From NCBI GenBank assembly GCA_016490735.1, contig JAEMWC010001355.1, positions 114,501 to 178,500 on the forward strand: a stretch of 64,000 nt of DNA, written 5' to 3'. A program made the translations under genes and the position numbers. Position 1 is the first letter of the stretch, and each line of letters starts with the position of its first letter. Origin of the DNA: Pachyseris speciosa (lineage: Eukaryota; Cnidaria; Anthozoa; Scleractinia; Pachyseridae). This document shows positions 32,504 through 44,150 of this stretch, piece by piece. Below the pieces are notes generated by a model. The model was not told where the DNA came from and did no database searches. It saw nothing but the letters and a program-made list of their open reading frames with translations.

Positions 32504-32727
32504 TGCCATTAGAAAAAAAACCGGAGAGGGGTGACAATTCCCCAAAAAAATTCCTGCAAGGGAAACTTGTCTAAAATAAATCCCGCAAGCGGTGGTACCT
32601 AAAAAAGTTTTCATGCAGCGGGAAAACAAAATCAATCAGACAACTGGGCTTCAAAAAAAAAATTCATGCAGTAAAAAATTTTCACCCCTCCCCCCACCAC
32701 CCCTCCGGTTCTTTTTTCTAATGGTCC
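32504..32727. mobile_element. MITE of about 224 bp nested in the 5.7-kb element
   Basis: Left GCCATTAGAAAAAAAACCGG and right complement ACCATTAGAAAAAAGAACCGG (interrupted match), both followed by AGGGGTGA. Interior TCATGCAG/CTGCATGA-like pairs. No ORF. Confidence 0.6.
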
Positions 32728-33614
32728 GTCCCTAAGATAAAACCGCAAGCGAGCAGCATGTCGTCAGCAGATTAACCTTAAAAGTGAAATAAGAAAAAGG
32801 AAAGAAAAAACATAGACCGAAATGTTGTTCATTTGGAGATCCACATTACTTTTAACGGTTAGAAAGTCCACATAGAACCAATTTTAACGGTTAGAAAGTC
32901 CTATAGAACCAATACTGATCTAGGGGTACAAACTCATCAGTGTAAAAGAAAGACTAAGCATCCAACAAAACAAAAAGAAATTTTTGTGCCTTTCAGCAAA
33001 TCCACCTTCGAACTGAATACGCTGTCGCCTGTTGGACGTGGGAAAAAACAGCAAGTAAATTAAAGACGTAAGCGTTACACCGATTAGTAACACTCTCAAA
33101 TTAAAGATTGGAGGAAAAATTAATTAAATACTCAAGCAGTTTAAGGGGGCCTGGGTCAGGGGGCGTTTATTAGAGAAAACGGTTTTTTGTAATATAAGAG
33201 CCCAGGGGAATGACATCGAAACGAAATTCTGCACACAGGAAGTTCTCATCATCCTTAACATTTTCACGTGCAATAAACGTTATCATAGATCACGTGACGT
33301 GTCACGCGAACATTTCTTTGAAATCATCACTTATTTGAGAAGTAGGTGACGGTTGTAGGATATAATATCGAATAAAAACGCTTTTCTTATGATCACAGCT
33401 GTCAGCTGGTGATGAAAAAAGAAAACATTCCAGTTGAAAAACAAATGCAATGCCAGGAGCTGAAGTTAGAGGAACTGAATAAGCTCAAGCTTAAATTTCA
33501 TCTTGTGGCAATGAAGCACCTGAAATCTTTAAACATATTCTCTGGTGATGCTCTTGCCCCGTTCATCTTGCCATCCACAGGCTTGTGGGAAGCCTTCTGT
33601 GCGCCATGCTGCTG

Positions 33615-33805
33615 CTGCTGCTGATAAGGATTATGATGATGACCATGGCCATGACCATAATTCTGGCAGTGGTGGCAATGAAAATGATGATCAGGATGAC
33701 AATGATGATGATCAGGATGACAATTTGTATAATGAACAAGATGACAATGATGATCAGGATGAAAATGATGATGATCAGGATGATTACATTTATAATGATG
33801 ATTGA
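33615..33805. repeat. GATGAT/CAGGATGACAATGATGAT microsatellite
   Basis: Imperfect ATGATGATCAGGATGACA repeats. The Asp-rich open frame over it (plus strand) and the His-rich one (minus strand) are by-products. Confidence 0.85.
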
Positions 33806-34149
33806 CAATATACACATAAATATTGGGCCTTTAAAAGAACAAAGGTCTTCCTGTTTGAATTTCATTATATTATCAACACTTTCTTACATATGATACCTCC
33901 ACAAAAATATTCGCATCCCCCTTCATGTTATGAAAAAAACTTGACATCCCCCTTTTCCAATTCCCAAATTTTGAGATCCCCTCTCAAAATCCGCTGCCCC
34001 CCCCCCGTAGTATACATAATGAATGCAGCCTAAGTCTGTTATCACTAAACATACCTAGGCACAATTAGGAGAAAATATGGCTTCTATTACAGAAGAAATA
34101 TAGTTTTGTTGATGAACACAATGATTTTAGAGCATGAATTTTGATATCT

Positions 34150-34505
34150 TGTCATTCATGTTGTAATAATTAACAATTATTCACCGAAGTGGAGGTGAAT
34201 AGTGGTGGATATTTATGAAGCAGCGAGGTAAATATCCACCACTTTCACCGACACTGAGGTGGATAATTGTTTTAGTATATACACACAAGCTGAATAATTA
34301 GCTGACAAAACCGTTTCTTTATGTGTTACAATATACCGACAAACGGTCAGAAATTGTAAAATCTCGCGCGCCAGCTGCTTGGAGGTGAATAGTCCTTGCT
34401 AATCACCTCCTAGTTAACCAATCAGAGCGTGCGAAAAGCACTATTCACTTGTGTGGTATATACTAATCGACAATTATCCACCGCGTAGTGAAGGGAAATA
34501 GTGAT
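34150..34505. repeat. Repeat with GGTGAATAGTG motifs
   Basis: CAATTATTCACCGAAGTGG at the left and CGACAATTATCCACCGCG at the right. Interior GGTGGATATTTATGAAGC has its inverted partner AATATCCACCAC, and CCAATCAGAGCG lies near 34420. It looks like a dispersed non-autonomous repeat, but the terminal structure is not clean. Confidence 0.5.
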
Positions 34506-36455
34506 GAGCCACACTGAACCGAAAAGACACTAACCCTGCTTATAGTAGTCACTTTTTTCAACAACAACTGAATTTAATGGAGGTGAGACTCTCTCATATC
34601 TCCGTAGGAACTCGAGAAGGTACTCTAGTGTCCCTGAGCGCAGTCCGACTCAAATAAATCGATAATTCTTGAATCGCATCACAACTTTTTTTGCTGATGC
34701 AAATCTCTATGATTATATTTTAATGGCTAATTAATGCAGTTGAGGTTTCAGTAATGGCCGTTAAGTTGATGATGTACAACGTTTGCATTCTGAATGACCT
34801 TTGACAGTGCAGCCAGTTTTTTGTTTTTTACTCAACCTTGAGTACTTTGTCATATAGTAGTTATGATGTACTCCCATCATCATGCAACATTATCCGGCAT
34901 CTCTATAAAGTTCTTCTAAGTTTCAATGCTTTTGAAGTTTTCAGGTGTAGAATTCTCTAGGCCCCCCTCTTCCACCCCTGTCTCCCAATACCTGTTTTGT
35001 ACCAGCACGACCAAAGAAGTTTTCAATTTCCGCATTTTTAACAAAACATGAAGTTTGTTTAAGAACAAGCCGAAGACTATGAGCAGTCTCTCTTCCCTCT
35101 CAATCGCGCATTGTGTTTTTATGTAATAAGGCAAATATATTCTCTTTGACTAATCCCTGCAAGGAAAGAGGGAATACAGGTAGCCTAAACAAGCTGATTG
35201 TGCCATTTGAGAGCTATGAATGTCACAAAATGGCTTTTATGGTTATTATGGTTATGGTTAATGGTTATTACACCCATTTTTAAATCACTGGTGATCCTTG
35301 CAATCTGATTGGCTCTCAACAGTGCAATTTATTCCCAAACTGCACCATTTTTTACTCTAAATGCCATTCTTTCTGTAACCCAACAAAATGAAAATGAAAT
35401 AATACTAACCTATCAAATTTCATGGATAAACAAATATTAATATTGACAAAAAAGATGTGTGATTTGAAATGGATGTAATAAAGTGGTAATGGAACTTAGT
35501 ATCATGCAATTTTGTCTGAAATCATACTTATGAATTCAAATTGAATTCGTGCTGCGGGCTCATTCAATTTTGAAATCAGGCATATGATTTCAGACCAAAT
35601 TGCACTCCACTCAGTTCAATTACCATTATTAATCATCATTTTAAACAAGGCTAAAGGAAACCCTCAAAGACAAAGCAGTGCTCAACAACATATCAATCAA
35701 CTAACCCTGACCAGTGTCAGACATGGCTGCCTAAACATGCTCATGATGTGACATCTGTTCAAGTGCTCAATCTGGCACAAATTGGTTACAGCAAGCACTG
35801 GTAGCCCAGAATTTCCATGCTATGAGCTATTAGTGCGTGCACGACTTTTATCTTCATATGAATATATGTGGAAACTTCTACTTCTGATTGCATGGCTCCT
35901 GCATTTTCCTTGCAATAATTTTATGTCATGTACTGCAGAGATAACTATCGCTACAAACACAAGTTGTGACAAACAGTGCATCAGAAATGAAATAAATAAT
36001 TAAAACTCTGGAAAAAAGAATAACCCACAGAAACCTTGTACTCATTACAGATCACAAAATGTTCTCATTTTTATTTGGGTTATTGTCAGAGTAAAATATT
36101 CAATTTCCTCTTTATCTTTACATGTATATTTCATTTGTATTTATATCATTTTTTATTTCGTCTGTTTTTAAATATTTCCTCTTTTTCCCATATTTTCTTT
36201 TTTATGACTCTGCACTCCACGTTTTAGGAACAACCATTGCATTAGTATCAAAAAATAGTCCATCATCTGTTCACTCCAAGACTCCTTTTTCTTTTGTGAT
36301 ACATTTGAAATTAATTTTCATTTGGTTTCCCTCTTGTCCTCCAGTGCTTTGAATATTTCACTAGCCAAAATAACTAGTGAAGTGCAAAATGCACTAGCCA
36401 AAATGGAATTTTTACCAATCTGTGGCTAGGTGGCTACCGTTAGTCTCAAGCCCTG

Positions 36456-37340
36456 ATCATCGCATGCGCAAAAATAAGCCCTGCCCGGGCCGGCCTGGGC
36501 TGGCGGCCTTGGCCTGCCCTAGCCCGCCTGGTCCAGTAAATGGATGAAACAATGCTTGGCCTTGGCTGGCCCAGGCCAGTGAAACGTGGGTCTGTGGAGA
36601 ATTCTGCTGGCCTTGGCTGGCCCTGCCTTTACTTGGCCAGCTAATAGGAGTTGTCAAGAGAACTTTCACTGGCCTCAGCTGGCCCTGACCAACCTAAGTC
36701 AGCATATGCTGGATTTTCAACTAAGGGGGAAGCCTGTTCCAGGTGTTCAGATTGTGCTGATCAGCAAAGCTGGTTATTGTGATAACGAAAGATGTTGCAG
36801 CGAACAGGAAAGACGAGGAAAGACTGTGGAGAGGGGGTCTCATGCAATTTCTTCACAATTGTTTTATCCTTATTAGTAACTAGGAACTGTGAAATTCTTG
36901 ACGTGAAGAACCGAGACCTTCTCTCCATGATGTTTATGCAAATTTTTCATGTGAAGGCTGCAGCTGCTGTGAAGCAACCACGCTCAAATTTCCCCGGTGT
37001 CTTGCCGATTGCTATCGAAAAGCTGCAATCTTGCAGTTTAGTTGCCTTACATGTTCATTAATTTTGGAGTTTGATTAAAAAGAATTCAGCTTTTTTCTAA
37101 TGGATGTGTCACACAATGCGCAGATGGAAGATTTAATAAATTTTTTGACTGATTTGGATTGCGTTTTACATGTTGTTCCACTTTCGAAGAGACTGCATGC
37201 GAGAGCTAAGGGAAATCAGTTTTGTTCTCTTTTATTGTTTGAAGTGGGAGAAGTTAATCGTTTCCTCGAAATCTGTTTTTGAGATCCTCAAAAAATTGTT
37301 CAAGCGTCTCGCAACTCGATACTCGAGCCTTGATACTCAA
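36456..37340. other. GC-rich CTGGCC repeats, then stretch without gene
   Basis: 36475-36720 is dominated by CTTGGCTGGCC/GGCCAGGCC-type motifs. 36720-37340 holds no recognised domain. Confidence 0.5.
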
Positions 37341-37410
37341 TTCTCGATAGCTTTGAGGATCGAGGATCGAGTTTCGAGTCGAGACTGTCAACTTACTCTT
37401 GAGTGGTACT
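37341..37410. mobile_element. Solo end of a C-like TA element
   Basis: TCAACTTACTCTTGAGTGGT followed by ACTGC matches the right end of the element at 50505-52021 (GTAACTTACTTTTGAGTGGT then ACTG). It is preceded by a GATCGAGGATCGAGTTTCGA palindromic subterminal region. No partner end is visible nearby, so this is a truncated copy. Confidence 0.55.
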
Positions 37411-38670
37411 GCATTTTCTACATGGTGCGTTTTCGTCTTTTGTGTCCATCAGGTAAATGCTAATATTCTGAGAGCAAAGAGTTTCCAACAGCAAAAGCAT
37501 GCACATAATTATGTCATGTGTAAAACATCTGCTGGAGAAGCATTTGATGTCTGAATTCAACCTCAAGTTTTCCTTTGAAAGTGTTAACTACTGAATGCTT
37601 GATTTGTTCAGATTGAAATTTTTTCAGCTTAACCGAGTCTTCATAAAACATTGACAGGGTGCCTTTGTTTGTTCCCTTTCAGGCAAGGTTGGTAGAAAAT
37701 ACACATATGAGCTTACTTAGGATTAGCTAGGCAATCCACTGGGTATACAAAAAAATAAATATACTTTACTGTACTGTTTGAAAGATTCCAAGTCATAAAA
37801 TAATGTTGAGGACAGTCATTTAAAATACTTTAGAGAAAAGAAATAAACTGGTTTTGTAGATATCAGAGCATTTATTTGCACTGCAACCTTTTTGTGCAGC
37901 TCACATAATAAGGCAGAGTGTGACCTCTCACGCGAAAACGTACACTAACGGCTATCTGTTCCAATGGCATTTTGCCGTGCACTTGCCGTTCATCAGCAGT
38001 TCAATAAAATTTGTACCCGTTTGCACGGCTTGTGTTATCCGGTCAAAAAACATTGCAGCTGTTTGCACGGCTTGTCTTATCCCTTCAAAAAAATTGCAGC
38101 TGCCATGCGCACGGGTTGTGTTATCCATTAAAAAAAATAATAAACAAAATAAAACTTCAGCCTGTTATTAAACCGTTCAGAAAGTAATAATTATTGATAG
38201 TTCGACCGTTTGCACAGCTAGGGTTATCTCACCCACTGTTCATCAGTTCAGAAAAGACACACAGTCACATAAACAAGTCCGGTTACCTGTTAAAATATAC
38301 TCCTCGAGTTTTCGTGCTAACTGTTTGTTTTTTCCTTTGTGACTTCAGAAAAATGAAGCGATGCGATCCTTCAGAACACTAACAAACGTGTATGTTTACT
38401 AAACACAAACTTCAGACAAAGTCGGTCGATTTCGACTTTGTGCGGTTGCCATCGTGCAATTTCACCTACTGTTCAGCAGTTCAGAAAAGACACTCAGTTG
38501 TATAAACATTATTCCGGTTACCCGTTCAAAGCAAATAAAAGATTATACAACCTTTTGAAATGCTACGAATCCAGCCGCATATTACCAGTCTCATCAAAAT
38601 GAAGATGTTATCCGATAAAAGCATGTCAATTGCTATTGTGAAGTTGAATTTCACACACAAAAATTTCGCA

Positions 38671-39205
38671 TAATAATTGCACTTGGCATCCCAAGTCTAC
38701 CAAGAATCTACAATCGCTAAAATCCTTTGCAAGGTGGCTATTCTTGAAGCTCTTTATTACTTCATATACGCTTCGAATTTTTGCGATAACTGTTTGTTTT
38801 TTAATAATAATAATTAAGGACAAGAAACTGTAAGCCCCATCTCACAACTCTTCATAATTCTCTGATTCCGTGGGACGTAAAAGAACCACTAGGGACATAA
38901 CAAAACTCTGGCTGTGACCACCCCTAGTGCTGACCTGTTCCATTCAGCAAGTGGCCGGCTTGGCGTGATGTTCCAAAAAGGCTTATAGGTGCATGAGGCC
39001 ATACGTATAACAGCCATAAGTCAATGGGACTTTGCCAAGTGCTGAAATCATGTAGATGTAGATGTAGATGTATTGCACTCGGCTTCTCAAGTCTACCAAG
39101 AATCTACAATCGCTAAAATCCTTTGCAGGGCAGCTATTCTTGAAGTTCTTTATTACTTAATATAAGCTTCGAATTTTCGTGCTTACTATTTGTCTTTTTC
39201 CTTCC
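38671..39205. repeat. Direct repeat of about 125 bp flanking a TGTAGA-tailed insertion
   Basis: 38671-38800 and 39074-39200 are near-identical (CAAGTCTACCAAGAATCTAC in both). Between them, about 38816-39073 ends in ATGTAGATGTAGATGTAG, the same tail as the LINE at 14139-17714, so it is probably a retroposed 3' fragment. Whether the flanking repeat is an unusually long target duplication or a prior tandem duplication cannot be decided here. Confidence 0.55.
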
Positions 39206-39376
39206 CAACAAGACCAAAATTATTCCAAGAATACAAATACATGTAGAACGCGAGTTATCATTTCGGCAACACAAGGACAAGGCAATAGCGTTATTTCATA
39301 CATTGACAGAAAATTCTTGAAACTACAATGTATTTCGTGAGCGGCAATTAGAAAATCTAAAACTAGTCAGAGTTAT

Positions 39377-39700
39377 CTAGCTTTCCAAAGAGACGACTAT
39401 CAACGATAGATTCCTTTGCAATTCTGAAGAATTGTCTTTTAGCAGGTCAGTGAATTCTTCGGACAAATCTTGTTCTGATGCATAAATTACTTGGTATTTA
39501 TGGTTTGCTACGTCCTTCAATACACTGTTACTGAAAGCAACTGCCTTCAGACCAAAGTAATTTGATTTGACCTGTTCGTTGATTATGCTTTTCAATGATG
39601 CTACAACCAAAATAGAACAGAACGCGCTTGCATCCTTTTCATCAAACATTCTTCTACAAAACCGAAAATCCCAAATTACTGTCTGCTCTGTTTTGTTTTG
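39377..39700 (-). pseudogene. RecQ-like helicase fragment in element D
   Basis: Minus-strand frame: ILVVASLKSIINEQVKSNYF, GLKAVAFSN, YQVIYASEQDLSEEFTDLL and LIVVSLES correspond to RecQ helicase motifs Ia to II (VVSPLxSLxxDQ, GIxA, YxIxYxSPE, IVVDExH). The DEAH-like box is broken by a frame change (VVSLES). Upstream on the minus strand, AVRKVVYNLL may be the remains of the Walker A region. RecQ enzymes unwind DNA 3'-5'. This is a fragment, not a gene. Confidence 0.6.
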
Positions 39701-40517
39701 TCTGTCAACAGGTTGTAAACGACTTTCCTGACAGCATGCATTGTCTGATTAGCCAATCGAAATTATCCGTTGTCTGTGTAACGGGAAATTACATTGAGAA
39801 ATCTTGCGACTTCGTTGCTCGCTCAGCCACTTCACGGCCTAGACAGCTCGCTCCTCTTCGCTTTTGTGTTGTGAGACTCGAGAGGTCGATTAGTTGCAAG
39901 TCTACGGGAAATTCTGAAGGTGATACAAAGAGAAAAGGATGCAGAAAAGGAACTGCTACTGCTCGCAGTTTATTGGTGCCGTGAAGATCATAATTCGAGA
40001 TTCTCGGCGCAAAAATATTGCAGAGATAGTGTGGTTCGATAAGACCTTTGTATATTTGATTCAAACTGAGCGTTGCCCTACCGTTTGCAAATATCAAACA
40101 CTGCATTGCATATGCAAATTAGCTTATTGCGAATGTTGTGCGGTAAGTATAAACATCGCTTGCTGTTCTTATTAACACAAAGAGATGGTTTCGTCATCCT
40201 AAAATGAAGGTAGTTCCCTGTAGCTTTTTTACTGGTAGACATTAACGAGAAATATGTGTAGTGATGTTTCATTTTCGAGCTTTAAAACATTCTGAGTTTT
40301 AAAACATCGACTTGAATGATAGTTTTTCGTAACTTCATGTAAAAGGAATCCAATTGTCGATTCAAAATAATTATTATTGTCTTTACCCATTCAACCATTC
40401 TCAGTGATCCATTCGAAAAATAATTATTTTATGTAGCTGTTCTCTTTTAAAGCCCTGGCTAAATGATGGTTTAGCTGCCTCTCTCCACTTTGCATTGAAA
40501 TGGTTTGCCAGGTATCC

Positions 40518-41093
40518 GGTCACTTCGTTCCATGGTCAGATCGTTCCAAGTCAGATCGTTCCACAGTATGGTCAGGTCAATATGGATTTCACTGCTAATA
40601 CATTTACATTAAAGAACGACAAAATCAGAGTATTACATATAAATTGACCCAAGGCAATTTTTTATTTGTAAGTTCTTACTTTAGACTCAAGCAGCATGAC
40701 TTAAGCTTCTGTTCCGAGGTGAGAACATTGTGCGTCAAAATTGTCTTTCGTATAAACGGATAAAGTTATCGATAAATTCATCGTAATCAACTGCATTTAT
40801 ATTATCAAATACACTTGAAATTTTAAACAAAGTGTAATTTACGGAGAAAAAGACGAGAAGACTGAAGCATCAAGAAAGGTCTCGCACGGATTCATGTCGG
40901 TAAATATGGTAACTCGTTTTGTCCACTTACAAAGGAAGTTTTTCTTGACATTATTATTCAGGGAGGTTTTCCTTACTATTTATAAGTGGAACAACTTTTC
41001 CGTGGGAAAAAATCGGACTTTTATTATGGAACTATCTTAGTATGCTGTGGAACGATCTGACTTGGAACGATCTGACCATGGAACGAAGTGACC
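40518..41093. mobile_element. 576-bp MITE nested in element D
   Basis: Near-perfect inverted ends of about 50 bp: GGTCACTTCGTTCCATGGTC at the left and its exact complement at the right, both continuing through AGATCGTTCCAAGTCAGATC. Each arm holds GATCGTTCCA twice. No ORF inside. Confidence 0.8.
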
Positions 41094-42193
41094 GTAAACC
41101 GTTTGCCATGTTTGATTTCAATGATTACATTTTTCGCATTGTGAACAAAATTGATCAATAGCTTAGCCACCCCAACCAACAAAGAGTGCAAAGCCGGTAA
41201 AAAGCAACCAAATGAACTACATAACGTCGAAATCAGCATTTGGTCAAACATTGTTTGTCTGTTTTAGCTACGCAACGACGTTTATGTTTGACAAACATGA
41301 TGTTGGATGAAAAATAATGATTGTTTGATCGTTGAGCCGTTCACTTGAGCCGTTCAGCCGTTCATCATAACCGTGTCAACCGGTTTGGCCATCCGTTTGT
41401 CATTCGTTCACTAGCCGTGCGTTTTGCCGTGCAAACGAACAGCCGTTAGTGTACGTTTTCGCGTGAGAGGTCACCGTCTTATTTATAACACTCACTAAAT
41501 GTTCGATTCGTAGCGCTTCGAGCAAATAATAGTTCATCCACTGCTTCCACTGGCAAACAAGAAACTTACACAGTTTGTTGGCTGATCCTGTTGTAAATGG
41601 TTGCTCCTTGAAAAGTTCCTCCATACACCATTTTGTTTAATTTCCAAAGACGCAAGTTTGATGAAGTAACAGAGTGAAGTGATTTTTGTTCATTTTCGGA
41701 TTTGACTGTTGCAGTAGTTTTCACTTGGACAACTTTAAGTTGATACAACCACACAAAAATGTTTCCTCTCGCCTCTGAGTACTGATATAAACCGTGTGTA
41801 TCTTCAGGAAACCTCTTGTTTTCCCAATTAATCCAGATCGCACTTCAGTCCGCCATGTTGAATTTGAACAAGCTAGTTCCCAGGAAGGCCGTGAGGTCAT
41901 GAACTCATGCGCAACTCGACTTGATTTTATCTTCTGTCGCGTGGGTTTGAACAGAGGAGGGTGTTTTTACGACTACAACACATCACTTGAGGTGAAGAAA
42001 ACGGCAGACATAAAGTTCAAATGCCACAGAATGTCCCAGGCTGTCTAGAGAGAAAGGTTAGATGTTGAAATGGATTGTTCGGATTACAGATATTTCTCAA
42101 CTCACCATCGCTCGTCAGACGTTCGAACTTTTCATCTCCAATTCGTTATCTTCTTTTTTGTATCTTTCCCTCATCGTTCTTTAGTTCTGAAGT

Positions 42194-42380
42194 CAGGGCC
42201 GTAGCCAGAAAAAAAGTATGACTGAGGCAATGTCAATGAAAAATTATGACTGAGGCAATGTCCGTGGTTAAATTACCTTCCTAGGTATATTTAGGGTGTT
42301 TATGATGACTATAAACGACAAAAACGAAAGAAGTGACTGAGGCAAGTGCTTCGGTTTGCCTGTTACTAGCTACGGCCCTG
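42194..42380. mobile_element. 187-bp MITE with CAGGGCCGTAGC ends
   Basis: Left CAGGGCCGTAGCCAG and right complement CAGGGCCGTAGCTAG, flanked by GAAGT on both sides (42189-42193 and 42381-42385). Internal direct repeats ATGACTGAGGCAATGTC. CAGGG ends are common in hAT-type elements, but the visible duplication is 5 bp. Confidence 0.7.
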
Positions 42381-42830
42381 GAAGTGCTAACGTTCTAGAA
42401 TTGAGAAGATATGATAAGCATATGGTCATTTGCGTTTGATTTGAGGGACTAGCTAGAAGTCAGAATTCCTGAATCGTTTCTTGATCACTGTCGAGCCCTG
42501 GAAAACTGGAAGGAATCGTTTTCTTTGAATCAGATCTTTCGATTGCAACAAGTTTCTGTCAATGAAGTTAAATTATTGACTGATAATTTGAGCCTCACTG
42601 ACATTAATAATAAACTTTGCGTGGAATTTATTCGAAAAATGGCAGTCGATGGAGATACAGTGTAAGAAATTTGTAGACCTTTTCCATACAAAGAGTGTTC
42701 CCTTGGAGTTCACACAGTTTGAACTATTCTTTGACATCTTTCGACTAAATCAAAAACTTGAGAGTCCTTGTAGCGCTTTAGAAGATTGGTTTAAGCCGGT
42801 TTCCAGAATTGCTGGTCAGCACTTTAAGAT

Positions 42831-43839
42831 TGTTTCAAATCAAGTGAACTTGTTAGAAGCACTTTTGCAATTAAAAGTACAATTGTTGTGACTTAGGTTA
42901 AATGTGTGTTTTCATTTCCAACCCAAGGGTTTTGGCCAGTAACTGTCTCTAGTTCACTGAGCTTGCTCCAGTAAGGGCAGCCCCCCAAACAGCTGAAGGT
43001 CAAAATGGCCAGTCGCTGGTGTCGCCCAGGCTAGGCAGGCCTCTTTGTTTGCACAGGTGCATTCGGTATTTCTTCGAATAATAACCCACCTTAATATTCA
43101 ACTGTCCATCCTCACTGTGCACCGACTGAATTGTATGAAACCATCTAAGTAAGTCCCAAATCAAGATGCTCTATTTCTGTCACACACCTCCTCCTGGAAG
43201 ACATCTTTCGTCTTCTTCAATTCTTTTAATTCTGCCAAAAGGTCTGTTATTAACTTAAAGTATTTATTTTTGTGCCATTTCAATTTTTGTTCTGAAGATG
43301 CTTTTTAATTATTTTAGTATTCTATGTTCCAGTGGAGTGTTCCAAAATGTTCGTTGTTCCTGGTTTTATCAACACCCTGACAAGATGGGTTGTAACTCAT
43401 TGAGTCAGACAATAAGTCCAAAAGCAGACTTGAGGCACCCCATTGATATGATTTTATTCTGTATCAATTTAGAGCTCGTCTCAGACGGATAAATTTTATC
43501 CAGTATAACTTCGGCCATTGCTTGTCTTGACAACTGATCAAGGTTGCATTTATCTTCATGTTATATGCATAACAGAACTGTCAATGGGTCATATATTCTG
43601 AGAAGTGAAAATATACTGAAGTTCTCACAATCATCTGACAGATTCACAGTCAGACAATCTGTTTTGCTAGCTATATCATGTGAAGTTTTTATTCAATAAC
43701 TTGACTCCTTTTGATACCAGGTCTATAATTTCATTTTTTAATAACCTGAATAATGTAAATGCAACTTAGAGGAAAAGGAAAGTAACTTCATAAAATTAAG
43801 TAAACATACCGCTTTTTAATGCAAAAAAAACTGTTTCAG
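42831..43839. other. End of intron 2, no gene seen
   Basis: No conserved domain on either strand. Ends in the acceptor CTGTTTCAG. Confidence 0.5.
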
Positions 43840-44150
43840 CTTGTCAGATTCAAGCAATCGGTGTGGACAGCGGGCATGAGATATCAAGCAGCAGCTTCAC
43901 AGCCTCGTCATCAAGGGCTGGCAATGCACCTTATGAAGGTCGACTTATGTATCGCCGTGGCGCGTGGTTACCCAGCAGTAACAGTAACCCTACAGACTTC
44001 TTACAAATTCACTTGCAGTACGTGTTCTTCATCTGTGCTGTAGCGACTCAAGGAAATCCGCAAGCTGATCAATGGACAACAAAGTACGAGCTGCTTTTAT
44101 CACTGGACAGCACAACTTGGATGACTTACAAAGAGAACGGTGTGGATAAG
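43840..44150 (+). CDS. Exon, F5/8 type C (discoidin) domain, N-terminal two-thirds
   Basis: Acceptor CTGTTTCAG, donor AAG|GTTAGT. Phase 1 in, phase 0 out. Translation CQIQAIGVDSGHEISSSSFT, ASSSRAGNAPYEGRLMYRRG, AWLPSSNSNPTDFLQIHLQY, ICAVATQGNPQADQWTTKYE and LLLSLDSTTWMTYKENGVDK follows the F5/8C consensus closely (CxxxLGxxxGxI, ITASS, RL, WxP, FLQIDL, AVATQG, WTTxYxLxYS). The last third of the domain, ending in an RVEVYGC-like strand, must lie in further exons that I did not find here. In the family these domains bind glycans or phospholipids outside the cell. No stop or frameshift. Confidence 0.88.

Larger units (their letters stand above)
30752..36455. mobile_element. 5.7-kb TIR element, hAT-like ends, no transposase seen
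   Basis: The left end CAGGGCGCGAGACTAAC and the complement of the right end CAGGGCTTGAGACTAAC are followed by CTAGCC-rich subterminal sequence on both sides. ATCATC directly flanks both ends (30746-30751 and 36456-36461). An internal inverted repeat pairs about 31803-32185 with 35918-36235 (shared words TTCCTAAAACG and AACCCACAGAAACC, the latter as complement at left). CAGGG ends suggest the hAT group, but only 6 bp of direct repeat is visible and no transposase ORF. Contains nested MITEs and simple repeats. Confidence 0.6.
37911..41480. mobile_element. 3.6-kb TIR element D with RecQ-like fragment
   Basis: Left TGACCTCTCACGCGAAAACG and right complement TGACCTCTCACGCGAAAACG, continuing TACACTAACGGCT. 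The empty site is visible in repeat H copy 2 at about 52738-52748. Subterminal GTTTGCACGGCTTGTGTTAT-type repeats at 38028-38135. It contains a RecQ-like helicase fragment on the minus strand and a nested TIR element at 40518-41093. The target duplication is not clear and the superfamily is unassigned. Confidence 0.7.
37411..42830 (-). repeat. Older dispersed repeat 'H', copy 1 (inverted relative to copy 2)
   Basis: The reverse complement of blocks 37411-37910, 41485-41625 and 42510-42830 matches 57757-57900, 52622-53064 and 52262-52620 in order (examples in complement: GCATGCACATAATTATG, GTCTTCATAAAACATTGACA, ACTTACACAGTTTG). Copy 1 is interrupted by the RecQ-bearing element at 37911-41480 and by about 880 bp at 41628-42510. 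One open frame (42649-42891, DLFHTKSVPLEF) has a counterpart in copy 2 (DLFQTNSVPLDF), so the repeat may once have been coding. Family unknown. Confidence 0.65.
25543..43839 (+). other. Intron 2 of the FTP/F5-8C gene, 18.3 kb, transposon-filled
   Basis: Donor GTAAGA at 25543 and acceptor CTGTTTCAG at 43831-43839, both phase 1. The split codon G|CT gives Ala and the join reads EVEVYSARR-A-CQIQAIGVDSG, exactly where an F5/8C domain should begin. The intron contains a LINE fragment, a foldback element, a Penelope-like element, several MITEs and two long TIR elements, listed separately. Confidence 0.7.

Noticed and set aside
33498..33893. Asp-rich, His-rich and Met/Ile-rich open frames on both strands
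   Set aside because: All lie on a GATGAT-type microsatellite; the six-frame openness comes from the repeat, not coding.
41794..42048. 84-aa plus-strand frame
   Set aside because: Lies in an insertion within repeat H, with no domain and no second copy to support it.
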